A stretch of 64,000 bases of DNA from Paracoccidioides lutzii Pb01. Its lineage: Eukaryota > Ascomycota > Eurotiomycetes > Onygenales > Ajellomycetaceae. The position numbers and the translations under genes are program-made. The DNA is taken from the NCBI RefSeq assembly GCF_000150705.2, contig NW_015440955.1:996061-1060060 (forward strand), in the 5' to 3' direction. Of the stretch, positions 33,296 to 44,964 are shown one piece after another. The notes beneath the pieces were generated by a model. That model worked only from the letters and a program-made list of their open reading frames with translations, had not been told where the DNA came from and did not search any database. The first letter of the stretch is position 1. Every line of letters begins with the position of its first letter.

Positions 33296-34765
33296 ATGAG
33301 CACCTCCGTGTTGAAGACCCCTCTGAGAAGGGTGCTTGCATCTGCTCGTACTCTTCACGCCGCACAGAGAGCTTTCTCCACAAGTCGACCCCGGAATGCG
33401 ACTTGGGGTTTTATCGGGCTGGGACAGATGGGTAAGCTTGGATTCCTTTTCAATTATTCCTATTCCTACACGAGACGTAATTGTATATGTCTCTACAGTC
33501 TCGTTTGTATAGTGCCGTTTCTGGTGCTTTTTGTCGTTCCCCGGTGACTTCTGCCAGCTCCGCATTCCCGCCAATTCAGATGCCTCAAAATTTACCAGCT
33601 AACTAACAAACCTATGTGTTATTATTATCTTCCCTCTAGGATTCCCAATGGCTAGAAATCTGCGCTCTAAAATTCCCGAGTCCGACACTCTCATCATATG
33701 CGACTCCAATCCCAAAGTCACCCAGCAATTCGTCCAAGAAGTAGCCAGTGGTCTGAAGGTTGAGGTTGCGGCTAGCCCTCAGCAGCTGGCAAGGGAATCG
33801 GTAAGGAATGATGTGCATATACGATATGATGATATATATGAGTTCATATATCATTTCAACATTTGCATTCATATTCGTACACGGAGCGTTGTTGATTCAA
33901 ACACATTGATACATTCTACTCTTTTGGACCATCCTCCCTTAAATGCCACGCATCGAGAATCACTTCTCTATTGCTCTTATTTAGACCTCCACGCATCATT
34001 TTAGGAAAAGTCTAACATACACCCCAGGAAACAATCATAACCAGCCTACCCGAACCCCGCCACGTCAAAGACGTCTTCCACCACATCCTAAAATGCGGCC
34101 TACCCAAACTTCCCCAGGACAAAGAACGGCTTTTCGTAGACTGCTCAACCATCGACCCAGCCTCATCCCGCGAAGTTGCAAATGCAGTCCACAGCACGGG
34201 CGCCGGCAAGTTTGTCGACGCGCCCATGTCCGGAGGCGTCGTCGGTGCTTCTGCCGGCACCCTCACCTTCATGCTAGGAGCTTCCTCTAAGGTTCCCGGC
34301 CTCGCCCAGCGCGCCGAAAACACCTTACTTTTCATGGGCAAGAAGGTGTGGCACCTGGGCGAACAGGGCGCGGGCCTCTCGGGGAAACTAGCCAACAATT
34401 ACCTGCTAGCCATTCAAAACATTGCGACGGCTGAGGCGATGAATTTGGGAATTCGCTGGGGACTAGATGCGAAGACGCTGGGGCAGATGATTAATTCCTC
34501 GACCGGTCGATCGTGGTCGAGTGAGGTGAACAATCCTGTCCCTGGGGTTGTGGAGACGGCTCCAGCGTCAAGGGAATACAAAGGTGGCTTTGGGATTGGG
34601 TTGATGAAGAAGGATTTACGGTTGGCTGTTGAGGCGGCGCGGGAGGCCGGGACGCCGTTGATGCTTGCTGAGAAGGCACAGGAGGTTTATGAGGAGACAG
34701 ATGGAGCGCATGCGGGGAAAGACTTCTCAGTTGTGTATAAGTATCTTCAGGAGAAGTCTAGATAG
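33296..34765 (+). CDS. 3-hydroxyisobutyrate dehydrogenase, mitochondrial
   Basis: It oxidises 3-hydroxyisobutyrate to methylmalonate semialdehyde with NAD+ in valine breakdown. Three exons (33296-33431, 33640-33800, 34028-34765) encode 344 residues. The N-terminus is Arg/Ser/Ala-rich without acids, a typical mitochondrial presequence (about 1-33). The Rossmann motif GFIGLGQMG spans residues 38-46 and is completed across intron 1. The substrate block DAPMSGGVVGASAGTLTFML and the catalytic Lys in GAGLSGKLANNYLL are both present, and length matches the family. The close relative 6-phosphogluconate dehydrogenase-like glyoxylate reductase is less likely, given the presequence and the DAPMSGG form of the motif. 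Intron 2 is longer (227 nt) than most in the window. Confidence 0.95.
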
Positions 34766-35338
34766 TAAGGGGTTGGTTTACTTTGTATTTCTTGTTGATA
34801 TGTTCGCTTGCTGTTTGTTCATGGGATTTCTTCTTTGCTGGAATGAGATACCAAATGAGATGATCCAAGTGCACATGGAATATGTAAAATAGATGTATGA
34901 TATTTCCGATATCCATATTAAGTTACTCGATTATCTCTCATTTTTATTGTATCCATCGTATTTACGTGGGATGGTTAGCTCCGCGGATATTTTGTCTCCA
35001 ATCTGTCCAGCTAGAATGAGCCAAGCCAGTTCTCCGCAGTTTGCATCATGACATAACTGACAACATCAAACTGCCCCTGCTTCACTTCAAACCATCTTCA
35101 ACTCACCAAACCCCAAAGCACCCAGCGGTTTATTGGTGCTGCACGACCATTTTCCGGGTCTTTAGGATATTGAATGCATGGAGCATCTGTGACTGGGGTG
35201 GCTGCGAAGGTATAATAACCCGTTTTCTATTTTTGTTTCTAACACTACAGGCTACAACCACTTCCGCGCACCCTTATCACTCCCTTCCCCACAGACACGT
35301 CTCATTGACAGCGCAACCGTAGAGTTCAGGTCCTCAAG
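34766..35338. other. Intergenic region, HIBADH to DDB1
   Basis: It holds the 3' end of the dehydrogenase transcript and the promoter of the tandem DDB1 gene. I see no gene or repeat here. Confidence 0.5.
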
Positions 35339-38300
35339 ATGGCATATGTGGTTCCCATCCACCACGCCAGCAGCATCCGTCATGCCCTGAAGCTCCAGTT
35401 CTTGAACCCAGGGGAGGACTGCCTGGTTGTTGCGTGAGTCCCGCGCTATTCCTCTCCCCCTCCCTCCCTCCCTCCCTCCCTCCCTCTGCGTAAAATACTC
35501 CATATACAGTTTCATGTAACTAAGCATTACATACACTATTCCACTTAACCCCCAGCAAATCCAATCGCCTCGAATTCTACTCCCAAACCCCTGAAGGCCT
35601 CTCCCTCCAATATTCAAAAGCTATCTATGGAAAAGTTACCACGCTAGCAAAGCTCTCCAGACCCCCAATACAACAACAGCAACCACAAACACTATCACCT
35701 CCACAAATCCAACAACCCCTCTTCCTCCCCCAAACAGACGTCCTCTTCATCGGCACAGACCGTGCCACCTATTTCACCGTCTCCTGGAACCCGGTCACCT
35801 CCCAGCTCCGCACCGAGCGCAAATACGTCGACCTTGCCGACCCTTCCTCCCGGGAGTCCCAGCTCGGAGACCGCTGCCTCATCGACCCTTCAGGCAAATT
35901 TATTACCCTCGAGCTATATGAAGGAATCATTACAGTTATCCCCATTGGCCAGCCGCAGCGGACGGCGAGGCAGGGCGGGCGGAAGTATGGCAAGAGAGCT
36001 GTGACAGCACAGAATCAACATGATAGTAGTCATATTGGTAATACTAATGCTGCTGGTGAGGTGGAGCTGGGGGAACCCTGCCAGGCGCGGGTGGATGAGT
36101 TGTTGGTGCGGTCATCTGCGTTTTTGCATACTCAGGCAGACATGTTACCAAGGATGGCGTTTTTGTACGAGGATACGATGGGGCAGGTCAGATTGAAGGT
36201 AAGGGAGTTGGAATTTACGTATGGTGGCATGGGGATTGGGACTGGTGGCGGGGCTGGGCAAGATACTGGATGCATTGCAGTATTGAAAGCGCTGGATTTG
36301 CTGAAGGAGGAGTTGGAGATGGGAGCGAGCTTTTTGATACCCGTGCCGGCTCCGTTGGGTATGGTTATTTTTGCTGCTCCTTTGATAGGATTGTTGGCGC
36401 TAGGTGCATCCTACGTTGACTGATGATTTATACAGGCGGTCTCCTAGTCCTAGGCGAAACCTCGATCCGATACCTCGACGACGCAACAAATGAATGCATC
36501 TCCTTACCCCTCGATGAAGCCACCATTTTCGTCGCTTGGGAACAGGTCGATGGCCAGCGATGGCTGTTGGCGGATGACTACGGCCGGCTGTTCTTTCTTA
36601 TGCTCATCCTTGACGAGGACAACGCTGTGCAGAGCTGGAAACTCGACCTGCTAGGCAACATACCCAGGGCCTCGGTCCTTGTATATCTTGGCGGCGGAGT
36701 GACATTTATCGGTTCTCATCAAGGCGACTCGCAGCTCATCCGTATAACTGAGGGTTCATTTGAAGTCATACAGACATTTTCGAATATTGCGCCAATTCTG
36801 GATTTTACAATTATGGATCTAGGTGGGCGGGCTGGGGAGAATCAGACGCACGATTTTTCGTCTGGTCAGGCGCGGATTGTTACGGGCTCAGGAGCGTTTG
36901 ATGATGGTAGTTTGCGAAGTGTTAGGAGTGGGGTTGGCATGGAGGAGGTGGGTGTATTAGGGGCTATGGAGCACATAACGGACCTCTGGGCACTGCGGGT
37001 GGCGTGTCAGGAGGGATTTTCAGATACCTTGTTGGTTTCATTTGTGGATGAGTCTAGGGTCTTTCATTTCACGCAGGATGGAGAGGTGGAGGAAAAGGAC
37101 GAATTTATGGGCCTGGGACTTGCCGAGAGTACGTTACTTGCAGCGAATTTGCCTAATGGTCGTATTTTGCAGGTTACGGAACGCAATGTTCGCGTGGCGG
37201 ATCTGGATGACGGGATGCTGCTGTGGAACTGGTCTCCTCCCTCTCAGAAGGCGATCACGGCGGCTTCGTCAAATGATGATCACCTTGTTTTAGTGGTTGG
37301 GGGTCAGGTGCTCATGTGTTTTGATATTCAAGGGGAAATTAAGCTTGCTGGGAAGAAGGATTTCGGCGACGATACACAGGTATCTGGTGTCACAGTTGCC
37401 TCCTCCCCGGCCACCTACTGTATCCTCTGCCTGCCACAAACGGCTGAAGTTGCTGTAATGAGCCTGGCAGACATGACCATCCGCCACAGCACGTCGGTGG
37501 GCGAGCCGGGTGAAGCTTTTCCACGCTCAGTGCTTGTCGCAGAAGTCCTCCCTAATCAACCCGCAACCCTTTTTGTCTCCATGGCCGACGGGGGAGTATT
37601 CTCCTTCTCATTCAATGCGGACGAATTCACGTTAACAAAAATGAGCAAACTGGTTCTGGGCTCCGAGCAACCGTCGTTCAAGAAGCTTCCACGGGGAGAC
37701 GGTTTGTATAATATCTTTGCAACCTGTGAACAGCCTAGCTTGATCTACGCGACAGAGGGCCGCATCATATACTCCGCAGTCCACTCTGATCAGGCCTCGC
37801 GCATCTGCCACTTTAACTCCGAAGCGTACCCGGGCTCCATCGCTTTGGCCACCCCAACAGAATTGAAAATAGCCCATGTGGACTCGGAGCGGACGACGCA
37901 GATTCACACGCTCGAGATCGGCGAAACGGTCCGGCGGGTTGCGTATTCTGCGGCTGAGAAGGCATTTGGGATTGGTACTATTAAGCGCACGCTGGAGAAC
38001 GGGGCCGAGGTTATTACGAGTCGCTTCATGTTAGCTGATGAAATTATGTTTAGGGAGTTGGATGATTATAGTCTGCGTCCGGATGAACTTGTGGAGAGTG
38101 TCATTCAGGCGCAGTTCCCGGAAGGAAAAGACAGTGATGGGAATGAGTCCTTCAAAGACATGTTTGTTGTTGGCACGTCGTATCTGGATGACGTCGGTGA
38201 GGGGTCCATACGGGGACGGATATTGGCGTTTGAAGTGACGGGATCTAGGCAGTTGGCAAAGGTGGCGGAACTCCCTGTTAAAGGGGCATGTAGGGCCCTG

Positions 38301-39295
38301 GCTGTGATGCAGGATAAGATTGTTGCTGCCCTTATGAAGACAGTTCGTCGAACCCTTCTACCAAACGATGACCAAGAAAGGAAACAGGAAATTTATGACT
38401 AACAGGTACTCCCTCAGGTCGTAATCTACTCAATCGCCAAAGGAGAGCTCTCCGACTATACCCTTAATAAAACCGCCAGCTACCGCACTTCTACCGCCCC
38501 CATTGACATTGCAGTAACAGGAAACCTCATCGCGGTAGCTGATCTCATGAAAAGCGTCTCCATCATCGAATTCAAACAAGGAGAGAACGACCAGCCAGAC
38601 AGTCTCACTGAGGTAGCTCGCCATTTCCAGACTCTTTGGAGCACTGCTGTGGCACCTATTGCGGAAAATATGTTCCTAGAGAGCGATGCGGAGGGGAACC
38701 TTGTAGTTCTCAATCAAAATGTCAATGGCGTGACAGATGATGATAAGAGGCGGTTGGAAGTTACGAGTGAGATTTTGCTTGGGGAGATGGTCAATCGGAT
38801 CAGGCCTGTTAGCATCCAAGGGTCGTTGCCTGCGACGGGACCTAGAGAGGCAGTTATTTCGCCAAAGGCTTTTTTGGGAACGGTATGTTTTGTCCTTTTT
38901 ATTTTACTTTCTCCTTTCTCTAATCTCCCCCCACTTTATAGCTTTTCTTATTTTTAATCTTTTAACAAAAATCATAGGTCGAAGGTTCCATCTACCTCTT
39001 TGGTCTCATTAACCCTGCATACCAAGACCTTCTCATGCGCCTGCAATCCGCTATGGCTGGACTGGTGGTGACCCCTGGTGCCATGCCATTTAACAAGTTC
39101 CGCGCGTTCAAGAACGCGGTGCGTCAAGCTGAGGAGCCGTATCGTTTTGTCGATGGGGAACTTATCGAGCGGTTTTGGACCTGTGAGGCGGCATTACAAG
39201 AGGAGATTGTGGGTTTGGTTGTGGCAGGTGGTGTTGCGGGTGTTACGGTTGAGAAAACTAAGCGGATTGTGGAGGAGTTAAGGAGAATGCATTAG
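35339..39295 (+). CDS. ddb1: DNA damage-binding protein 1 (DDB1)
   Basis: The adaptor of CUL4 ubiquitin ligases, made of three beta-propellers, acting in nucleotide excision repair, replication licensing and, in fungi, heterochromatin targeting. Five exons (35339-35433, 35556-36358, 36436-38342, 38418-38882, 38978-39295) give 1195 residues. The N-terminus MAYVVPIHHASS and the following KSNRLEFYS block are family hallmarks. The MMS1-type N-terminal propellers run to about residue 700, and the C-terminal CPSF_A domain includes VVIYSIAKGEL, IAVADLMKSVSI, HFQTLWSTAV and a terminal helical segment with FNKFRAFKN and IERFWTCEA. A Gln/Pro insert (about residues 60-80) and a Gly-rich insert (near residue 270) are lineage-specific. 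Intron 1 contains a (CCCT)n microsatellite. It appears intact. Confidence 0.95.
35457..35486. repeat. (CCCT)n microsatellite in DDB1 intron 1
   Basis: About seven CCCT units make a pyrimidine run between donor (35434) and acceptor (35555). Length changes could affect splicing of this short intron. Confidence 0.9.
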
Positions 39296-39760
39296 ATGTG
39301 ATTTTGATTTTCATGATTGATATATTTTCTCAGGATTAAAGACCAGAACAATTACTGAGTGGGATGCAATGCATATTTAACCTCGCCTTATGGCAGGGAA
39401 CATTTGGCGAGGCTTCTAACTTTTCTTGTAGACTTTCTATTATGTAGGGAATGGGGGAAGTTTATCTGAATGGTCAGGAAAATGAAAATGGCAAGTCAAC
39501 AAAATAATATAGGGGTTTGATTTCTTAGCTGCTGTCGAGCCAAATAAACAAATGCAAGACGTTACCTAGGTAGATTCCATGACAAAATGGCACTATATCG
39601 ACACCGATTACAGATCCATCACCGCCTCAATATATTTAAGCCAAAGGTAGTATACATACACAGACAGTATATCCAACAAACTCAAGCGAATATATACCTG
39701 TTCCAACGATTACCCAATCCCTCCCAAAGTAAGAGAGGTCCTATATTCCAAACCAACCAA
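39296..39760. other. Convergent intergenic region, DDB1 / PGA2
   Basis: It holds the 3' UTRs of two convergent genes; nothing else is visible. Confidence 0.5.
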
Positions 39761-40249
39761 TCAACCCTCGAGTAAATCCGCAATATCCTTGTCATCTTCT
39801 TCCTCCTTATGCCTCAATGCCGCCTCTTCAAGTTTTCTCAACACCCTCCTTTGCCTTCTCCGCGCACTCCTCCCCCACTGCGGCACACCCGTCGTTTCAC
39901 CCGTCCCATCCTCCTCCTCATTGCTCTCACTATCATCACCCAGCGCGCCCCTCAACGCATTTGCAGACAGCTTTGCTCGGGCTCCAACACTTCCGACAGC
40001 AGCGGCCTCTAGCTCCGCCTGCTCTTGTGCCTTTTCCTCTGCGTCGGATTTATCCATGTTTGATGTGAAGAGTTTGCGGAAGCCAGAATCTAGATACGGA
40101 CGTAGAAACAGATAGCCACCTATTATCCAGATTAGGCGGATGTAGTCGCGGAGTGTCAGGGAGGTGACGGAGTTAGAGAGGTTGGTTTTTAGGTTTGTGG
40201 ACCAAGTTTGGAGGGTGGAGAGGATGGACGTTGGGTCGAGAGACGTCAT
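39761..40249 (-). CDS. PGA2: PGA2-like protein trafficking factor
   Basis: A single exon of 162 residues. The family (Protein trafficking PGA2) is an ER/nuclear-envelope membrane protein needed in yeast for maturation of Gas1 and alkaline phosphatase. A hydrophobic segment with the family signature RLIWIIGGYLFLRPY lies at about residues 38-52. It is followed by an acidic, Ala/Glu-rich linker, then a Trp-Gly plus poly-Arg block (WGRSARRRQRRVLRKLEEA) and an acidic C-terminus ending DIADLLEG. This order matches yeast PGA2. It is transcribed divergently from the MHF1 gene, 519 bases away, and may share its promoter region. Molecular function is unresolved in the family. Confidence 0.88.
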   Translation of the reverse strand: MTSLDPTSILSTLQTWSTNLKTNLSNSVTSLTLRDYIRLIWIIGGYLFLRPYLDSGFRKLFTSNMDKSDAEEKAQEQAELEAAAVGSVGARAKLSANALRGALGDDSESNEEEDGTGETTGVPQWGRSARRRQRRVLRKLEEAALRHKEEEDDKDIADLLEG

Positions 40250-40768
40250 GTTGATATGGTTTTTGCATTGAACAACAAATGAATTTCATTTAGTCTGTAA
40301 ATGGTTTGACATTGAATTTTTGGAGAGGAGCAATTGGCTCTATCTTCGTCTTTGGTGGATTACGGAGCCAGCCCACTCGGAGGAGAGATTTTCCAAATTG
40401 GAATATACCGGGTGAAAGGGAGAGAAATTGTTTGAGTTCATATAACGGATAGTTCAAGGACCAATTGTTCGGTCTTCTATATCCTCCCAAAAAGAGCTAT
40501 CTGTACACTGGATGGAGCTATGCGACGTCTGCGAATTCTCCGCAGAAGAGAAAATTCATTGAAGCATCGGGATTCAATGTTTGCATTACGTCATCTTCCA
40601 AACTTTGCTTAGTCAGATTTTTGTGTTCTTAGAATCCGACGCGTGTGGGACCAATCAGAGGCCGATCCTCAGCATCGTCTTCAGCCGTATTTTAAGACAT
40701 TCCTTGGATGCTCATGCGCCTACCGTCAGCAACGACAGCATTTTTGCTCATCTCTGTACATCATCGCG
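40250..40768. promoter_or_regulatory. Putative shared divergent promoter, PGA2 / MHF1
   Basis: The 519 bases between two divergent start codons hold no gene. No specific factor site is claimed. Confidence 0.45.
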
Positions 40769-41418
40769 ATGCCTGAGCAAGATTCTAACGCCGCAGCTCT
40801 AGAAGAGGTTTGTCACGCTCGTGTGCCTTTGCTGTTTGTTTGTACCTCATTCGTCAACATCAAGGGAGTGCTAATTGTGATTCTCTCAACAGCGCCTGAA
40901 GTCTGCTCTTTGGCTTGCAATTGGTAGAATTGTCGATGATGAAACTATCAAGCTTGGTGTTGATGCTACTCCGCAGTTCATAGGAGCTCTCACAGAGATG
41001 GTTTGGGCGCAAATAGGTATATAAACCGCCTACTGGGCTTGGTTCTTTTAGCTGGAATTTTCCTGCTCGTCATTCTCCATATGGGCATTCCAGTCAACGT
41101 TTGAATCAATGCTGACATTATCTCTAGAGACCGTGGGACAAGACCTAGAAGCGTTCGCCAAGTAAGAGCTAATTTGTTACCAATTTTTCTCTTGCACTCT
41201 TTCTCCTTGCGTTGTTTTACGAGCAACAATATGGCTCGATTTGACCTAACTTTTTGCTTTCATCCCATTCTACTTGCAATAGACATGCGGGACGGTCGAC
41301 CATTAATATATCCGACGCGATGCTTCTGGCAAGGCGAAATGAGGGCTTGGAATCCATACTCCGGGCATACGTGGATCAAGAACAAGCCAAGGAACAACAA
41401 AAAAACCGCGAGAGATGA
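40769..41418 (+). CDS. mhf1: MHF1 / CENP-S histone-fold protein
   Basis: It pairs with MHF2/CENP-X to form a DNA-binding histone-fold complex that works with the FANCM-type helicase at stalled forks and, in the CENP-T-W-S-X assembly, at kinetochores. Four exons (40769-40807, 40893-41016, 41128-41161, 41283-41418) give 110 residues. The histone fold covers nearly the whole protein: RLKSALWLAIGRIVDD, TPQFIGALTEMVWAQ, and the highly conserved FAKHAGRSTINISDAMLLAR, followed by a charged C-terminal helix. Length is typical. The gene is easily missed because every exon is short and the third has only 34 bases. All splice joins keep the frame. Confidence 0.93.
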
Positions 41419-42590
41419 CAATGACATCCGCCGTGGCTTAACTTATTTCGGTCTCTCCCGTGACATTCAGTATCAATGCAATTTCCATCGCTTTTACACG
41501 CAGCTGAGGTTGCCGCCCTTCTAACGCTATCCGCGCTCTCGATGATATTATGGAAAAGTTGCCCTGAGGGTGCGGACCTTGAAGGAGGAGAAGGATCTTC
41601 TGGTCTGCCATTAAAATGCACGGCAAACTGGGTAATTACTGGTAATGAGATGGGGTATCATACGAACATGGAACGGTGACAGTCATACTGTGATGTCATG
41701 ATGCTCCATACACTTGGATGCAGCCTTCTACGGGGCGCTAAGGAACGTGTGGGGACGATGATATGTAGATCAAAGAACTATCAACAGCAGCTTGCCAAGG
41801 AATTTTGTACAATGAACACGGATATTTTGGGTCTCAACACTGTCAATTGGCTGGTACAATATACACCCAGCGAAAAATATACATGACTTCAATCAAATGA
41901 AACCCGTTTGTGTTCAAGGCCTTATTGGACGATATATTCTCTCTCCCCCCACGCTGATTTCTTTCACCTTCTTTCTATACTGTGTCTGCCGGACCTGGAA
42001 CAATGCGGAGTTGTAGTAAGTTGACGTTAAGTACGCTGGAGTTAAATCCATGACAGACGTCCGCTTTTCCAAGCTACAGCTACGCATTTGCCTGCGTACC
42101 GCAGAAAATTGGACAGTGCTATTCAGTTGACCTGATCTGGCATTTGTGAGGTTATATTCTTTCATTCAATTGGGCATGTTCATTCCAGACTGCACATGGG
42201 ATCCGCAGATTGCTCCAGCTTGACATGCCTGAATTTAGAGTTTCTCGATGTCAGGCCCGCTTCGTCATCCAGTCGCCGAATTGCTCCTGACGTCATTGAA
42301 ATTTACCTGTCGGCGCTTGCTTTTTGGCTGCGACAATCCAACACCCTCAAATTGCTGGATATTTCTCCCTTTTTATTCTTTGTTTTCCCCCCTTAACTAT
42401 TGTTTGGACTGGTGTGTCTGAAATAACTACTGCATCTTCTCTCTGTATCTTATCTACCACCCCTTTTTGGTTTTTATTCTACAAATAATCGCCCGGCCCC
42501 GCAATTCGCCCGGGCGATCCATCATAAGCTTGCCTTTTGCGCTCGGGTAGCTGAATTTATAACCTTGGATCAGTCACCTAGTTCCCCGCA
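41419..42590. other. Intergenic region, MHF1 to MARVEL-like gene
   Basis: No supported gene. The last ~250 bases are CT-rich, consistent with the promoter or leader of the downstream gene. Confidence 0.5.
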
Positions 42591-43688
42591 ATGAGTGCCG
42601 CGGGTGTATTTATCCGTATTTCCAACTTCATTCTCCGTCTCATTCAGTTCTGCGCCGCAGCGCTCATCCTAGGAATATATTCCTATTTCCTCGCCGTCCT
42701 CGTCGACCATGGCATGGTCATTCCACGATGGGTCAAAGCTGTCGAGGGCCTTTCCGGGGCTGCAGCCTTGTACACGTTGCTAGCGTCATTATTTACCCTT
42801 TGTATTGGCGGGATAGCGTTTTTCGCCGCGTTGATGCTATTCCTTGATGTCTGTTTCATAGCTTCTTTCATTGCCATCGCAATCATGACGCGAGATGGCG
42901 TGGATTCCTGTACCGGCATTGTCCATACACCTCTTGGTAGCGGAGACTCAAAGAGCCTCGCAGGGCCCGGGACTGGTAATATTGACAAACTGACGCACTT
43001 TCCAGACTTGGGGTTTGCCTGCAGGTTACAAAAGGGAGCTTTTTCTGTGGCAATCATTGGATGGTGAGTTCCCGTTTCACTTGTTTTCTATCTCAGCGCA
43101 TCCAGTTGCTAATTCATTTGCGACCCCGACAGCCTCCTTTTCGCCCTGGGCTTGTACCCCCAAATCCTCTACGCCCGCCATCACAAACTTGGCAAGTGGT
43201 TTGGCCCTTCACCCGGAAACAACTACACAGAGGGTCTTAGTCGCAATAGTAAGCGATCCTTCTGGCGTTCCCGTCGACGCAGTTCAGCACCATATTCAGC
43301 CGATCCCGGTACAGTTCCAGCAGCAGATGCTGCAGCCGAAGCTGGGGACGACAAATACGAGAAGCCACCACTCTCACGGTATGCGATATTTTTTCAGAGG
43401 ATGAAATCAAGAAGTGTGGCGGGGCCCGATGGTTCAAATATGGATGGTCAAGCTAATTCAGGTGCCTACGCCTCTAGCGGTCCGCCTGCTAGTGGTTTTA
43501 CTAGGGCTATCGGTAGTAATACCAGCGGGGTAGGAACGGTTGGTGGCGGTGGGGTGAGCGCAGGGTTCACAAAATACAGATATGGTCAGAGCGGTGTTGC
43601 GGATGGCGGATATTCACATGGCTATGGGGCTCAACCGCAGCAGGGGTATGGGACGGTTCAGTTCCCAGTGTCTCCAAGAAACTTCTAA
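42591..43688 (+). CDS. MARVEL-like four-helix membrane protein
   Basis: Two exons (42591-43063, 43133-43688) encode 342 residues. Four hydrophobic segments lie at about residues 13-37, 51-71, 74-99 and 149-170. The first is preceded by RISNFILRLIQF, common at the start of fungal MARVEL proteins, and the loop before helix 4 has two Cys (about 107 and 144), a frequent MARVEL feature. The last third is a hydrophilic cytosolic tail rich in Ser, Gly and Arg with a Tyr/Gly-rich end. MARVEL proteins sit in plasma-membrane domains and vesicles; no specific function can be assigned here. The intron interrupts the codon just before helix 4. Confidence 0.8.
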
Positions 43689-44862
43689 CCCAGCTGCGGA
43701 TGATTTCCTCACTGTCTGTTCAAATCATGTTACCGATGTGAGTTACCAGGCTTGCTTGGACTGCTTCTGCGCTCTCTGGTCATTTTCTTTTTTATGAATA
43801 TTGATTGTTTCCTAGGTGTGTATGTATGTATATTTATGGCTGGGGGAATTTGTGAAGGGATCGTGGTTGGTTGGCCTGTTCAGTCTGTTAGGAAATATAC
43901 TGAGCTGCAGGCGTTAATTGGATTCCCATTGCAGGGTTTTGGTAATTATTGTTGATAATGCCTATAGCTAGCATTGTATTATGTATTTCTGGTCTGCTTT
44001 CACATGCTAGGGTTTTTACTGGTATTCTTTTTGGTTTGTGGTTCGTTCCCCTATCCCATCGGCGTTGGTGTTGGTGATGGATTATGGACTCAATTCTGTT
44101 CCATTCACAGACCTAGATGAGCAATAATTGAAAGAGCGTTATTGGACAACTCCTGTTTTAAAACACACATGTTTTTGCTATAATAATTAAAATATATACA
44201 TAACAAATCCAAGAACTTAAATATAAATGTATTTTGAATGACAGCCTTGGAAGCCTTGGGTTGAGTGATTAACACGGTGGCTGAAAGGGATCAAAAGGAA
44301 ATGAAAATATAGCAGGTTTAAGAGGAGCGGAAAGGATATAGAAGCCATAAAAGTTAACACAGAGGGAAGAACAAGAAAGTGAGGAAAGTATTGATGAGGT
44401 GACCAAGAATGAACAAAGCATGAAGACGAAAGAAAGAATAGAATCAGATGAGATTTTATATACGGCCATAAAAAAGCAATAAAAGCATTGGCACTGCCCA
44501 TCTCAATCTCAGATTGTTGGCAAAAGGGTTGGTTGGGGAGGAGGAAAACTGGGCCAAACCAACAGTTGCATCATATCGCATCACCCAGATCAACAGCAGT
44601 GGCGTTGACGGCAGTCCATCACAGTATTCAACAAATGAAGAAAAAAAAGCAAATCAAAAAAATCAATCAATGAAAGAACAGAACAAATAACAAATCCAAA
44701 CATATCACCCTCCTTCTCCTTCCCCCTTGACGCTTCAGGGAGAGTTATCCCAATCCGCGTTGGATGCCGCAAACCCGAGTTGAAGGAATCGATTAATAAC
44801 GGTTTTTTCCCTTCCCCACATACCCGCAAATATGATGAACCCTAATCAGAAACACTACTCGA
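43689..44862. other. Intergenic region before tRNA-Cys
   Basis: It holds the 3' UTR of the MARVEL-like gene and then AT-rich sequence with no supported gene. Open frames at 44217-44501 and 44488-44673 look like chance. Confidence 0.5.
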
Positions 44863-44949
44863 GCTCCAGTAGCTCAGCGGTTAGAGCGTGCGATTGCAGT
44901 GGTTTGCACCAGTATCGCAATGTCCCTTGTTCGAATCAGGGTTGGAGCT
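44863..44949 (+). tRNA. tRNA-Cys(GCA) with 14-nt intron
   Basis: All arms fold. The acceptor is GCTCCAG (44863-44869) with TTGGAGC (44942-44948), ending in a G.T pair. The D stem is GCTC/GAGC, the anticodon stem TGCGA/TCGCA and the T stem CCTTG/CAGGG around a TTCGAAT loop. The anticodon GCA is at 44896-44898; a 14-nt intron (44900-44913) lies after position 37, the normal place in nuclear tRNA genes. The discriminator base is T, the known identity base U73 of tRNA-Cys. CCA is not encoded, as usual in eukaryotes. Confidence 0.95.
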
Positions 44950-44955
44950 TTTGCC

Positions 44956-44964
44956 TTTTATTTT
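44956..44964 (+). terminator. Pol III T-run terminator of tRNA-Cys
   Basis: Two TTTT runs (44956-44959 and 44961-44964) begin seven bases after the mature tRNA end, which suits RNA polymerase III termination. Confidence 0.6.
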
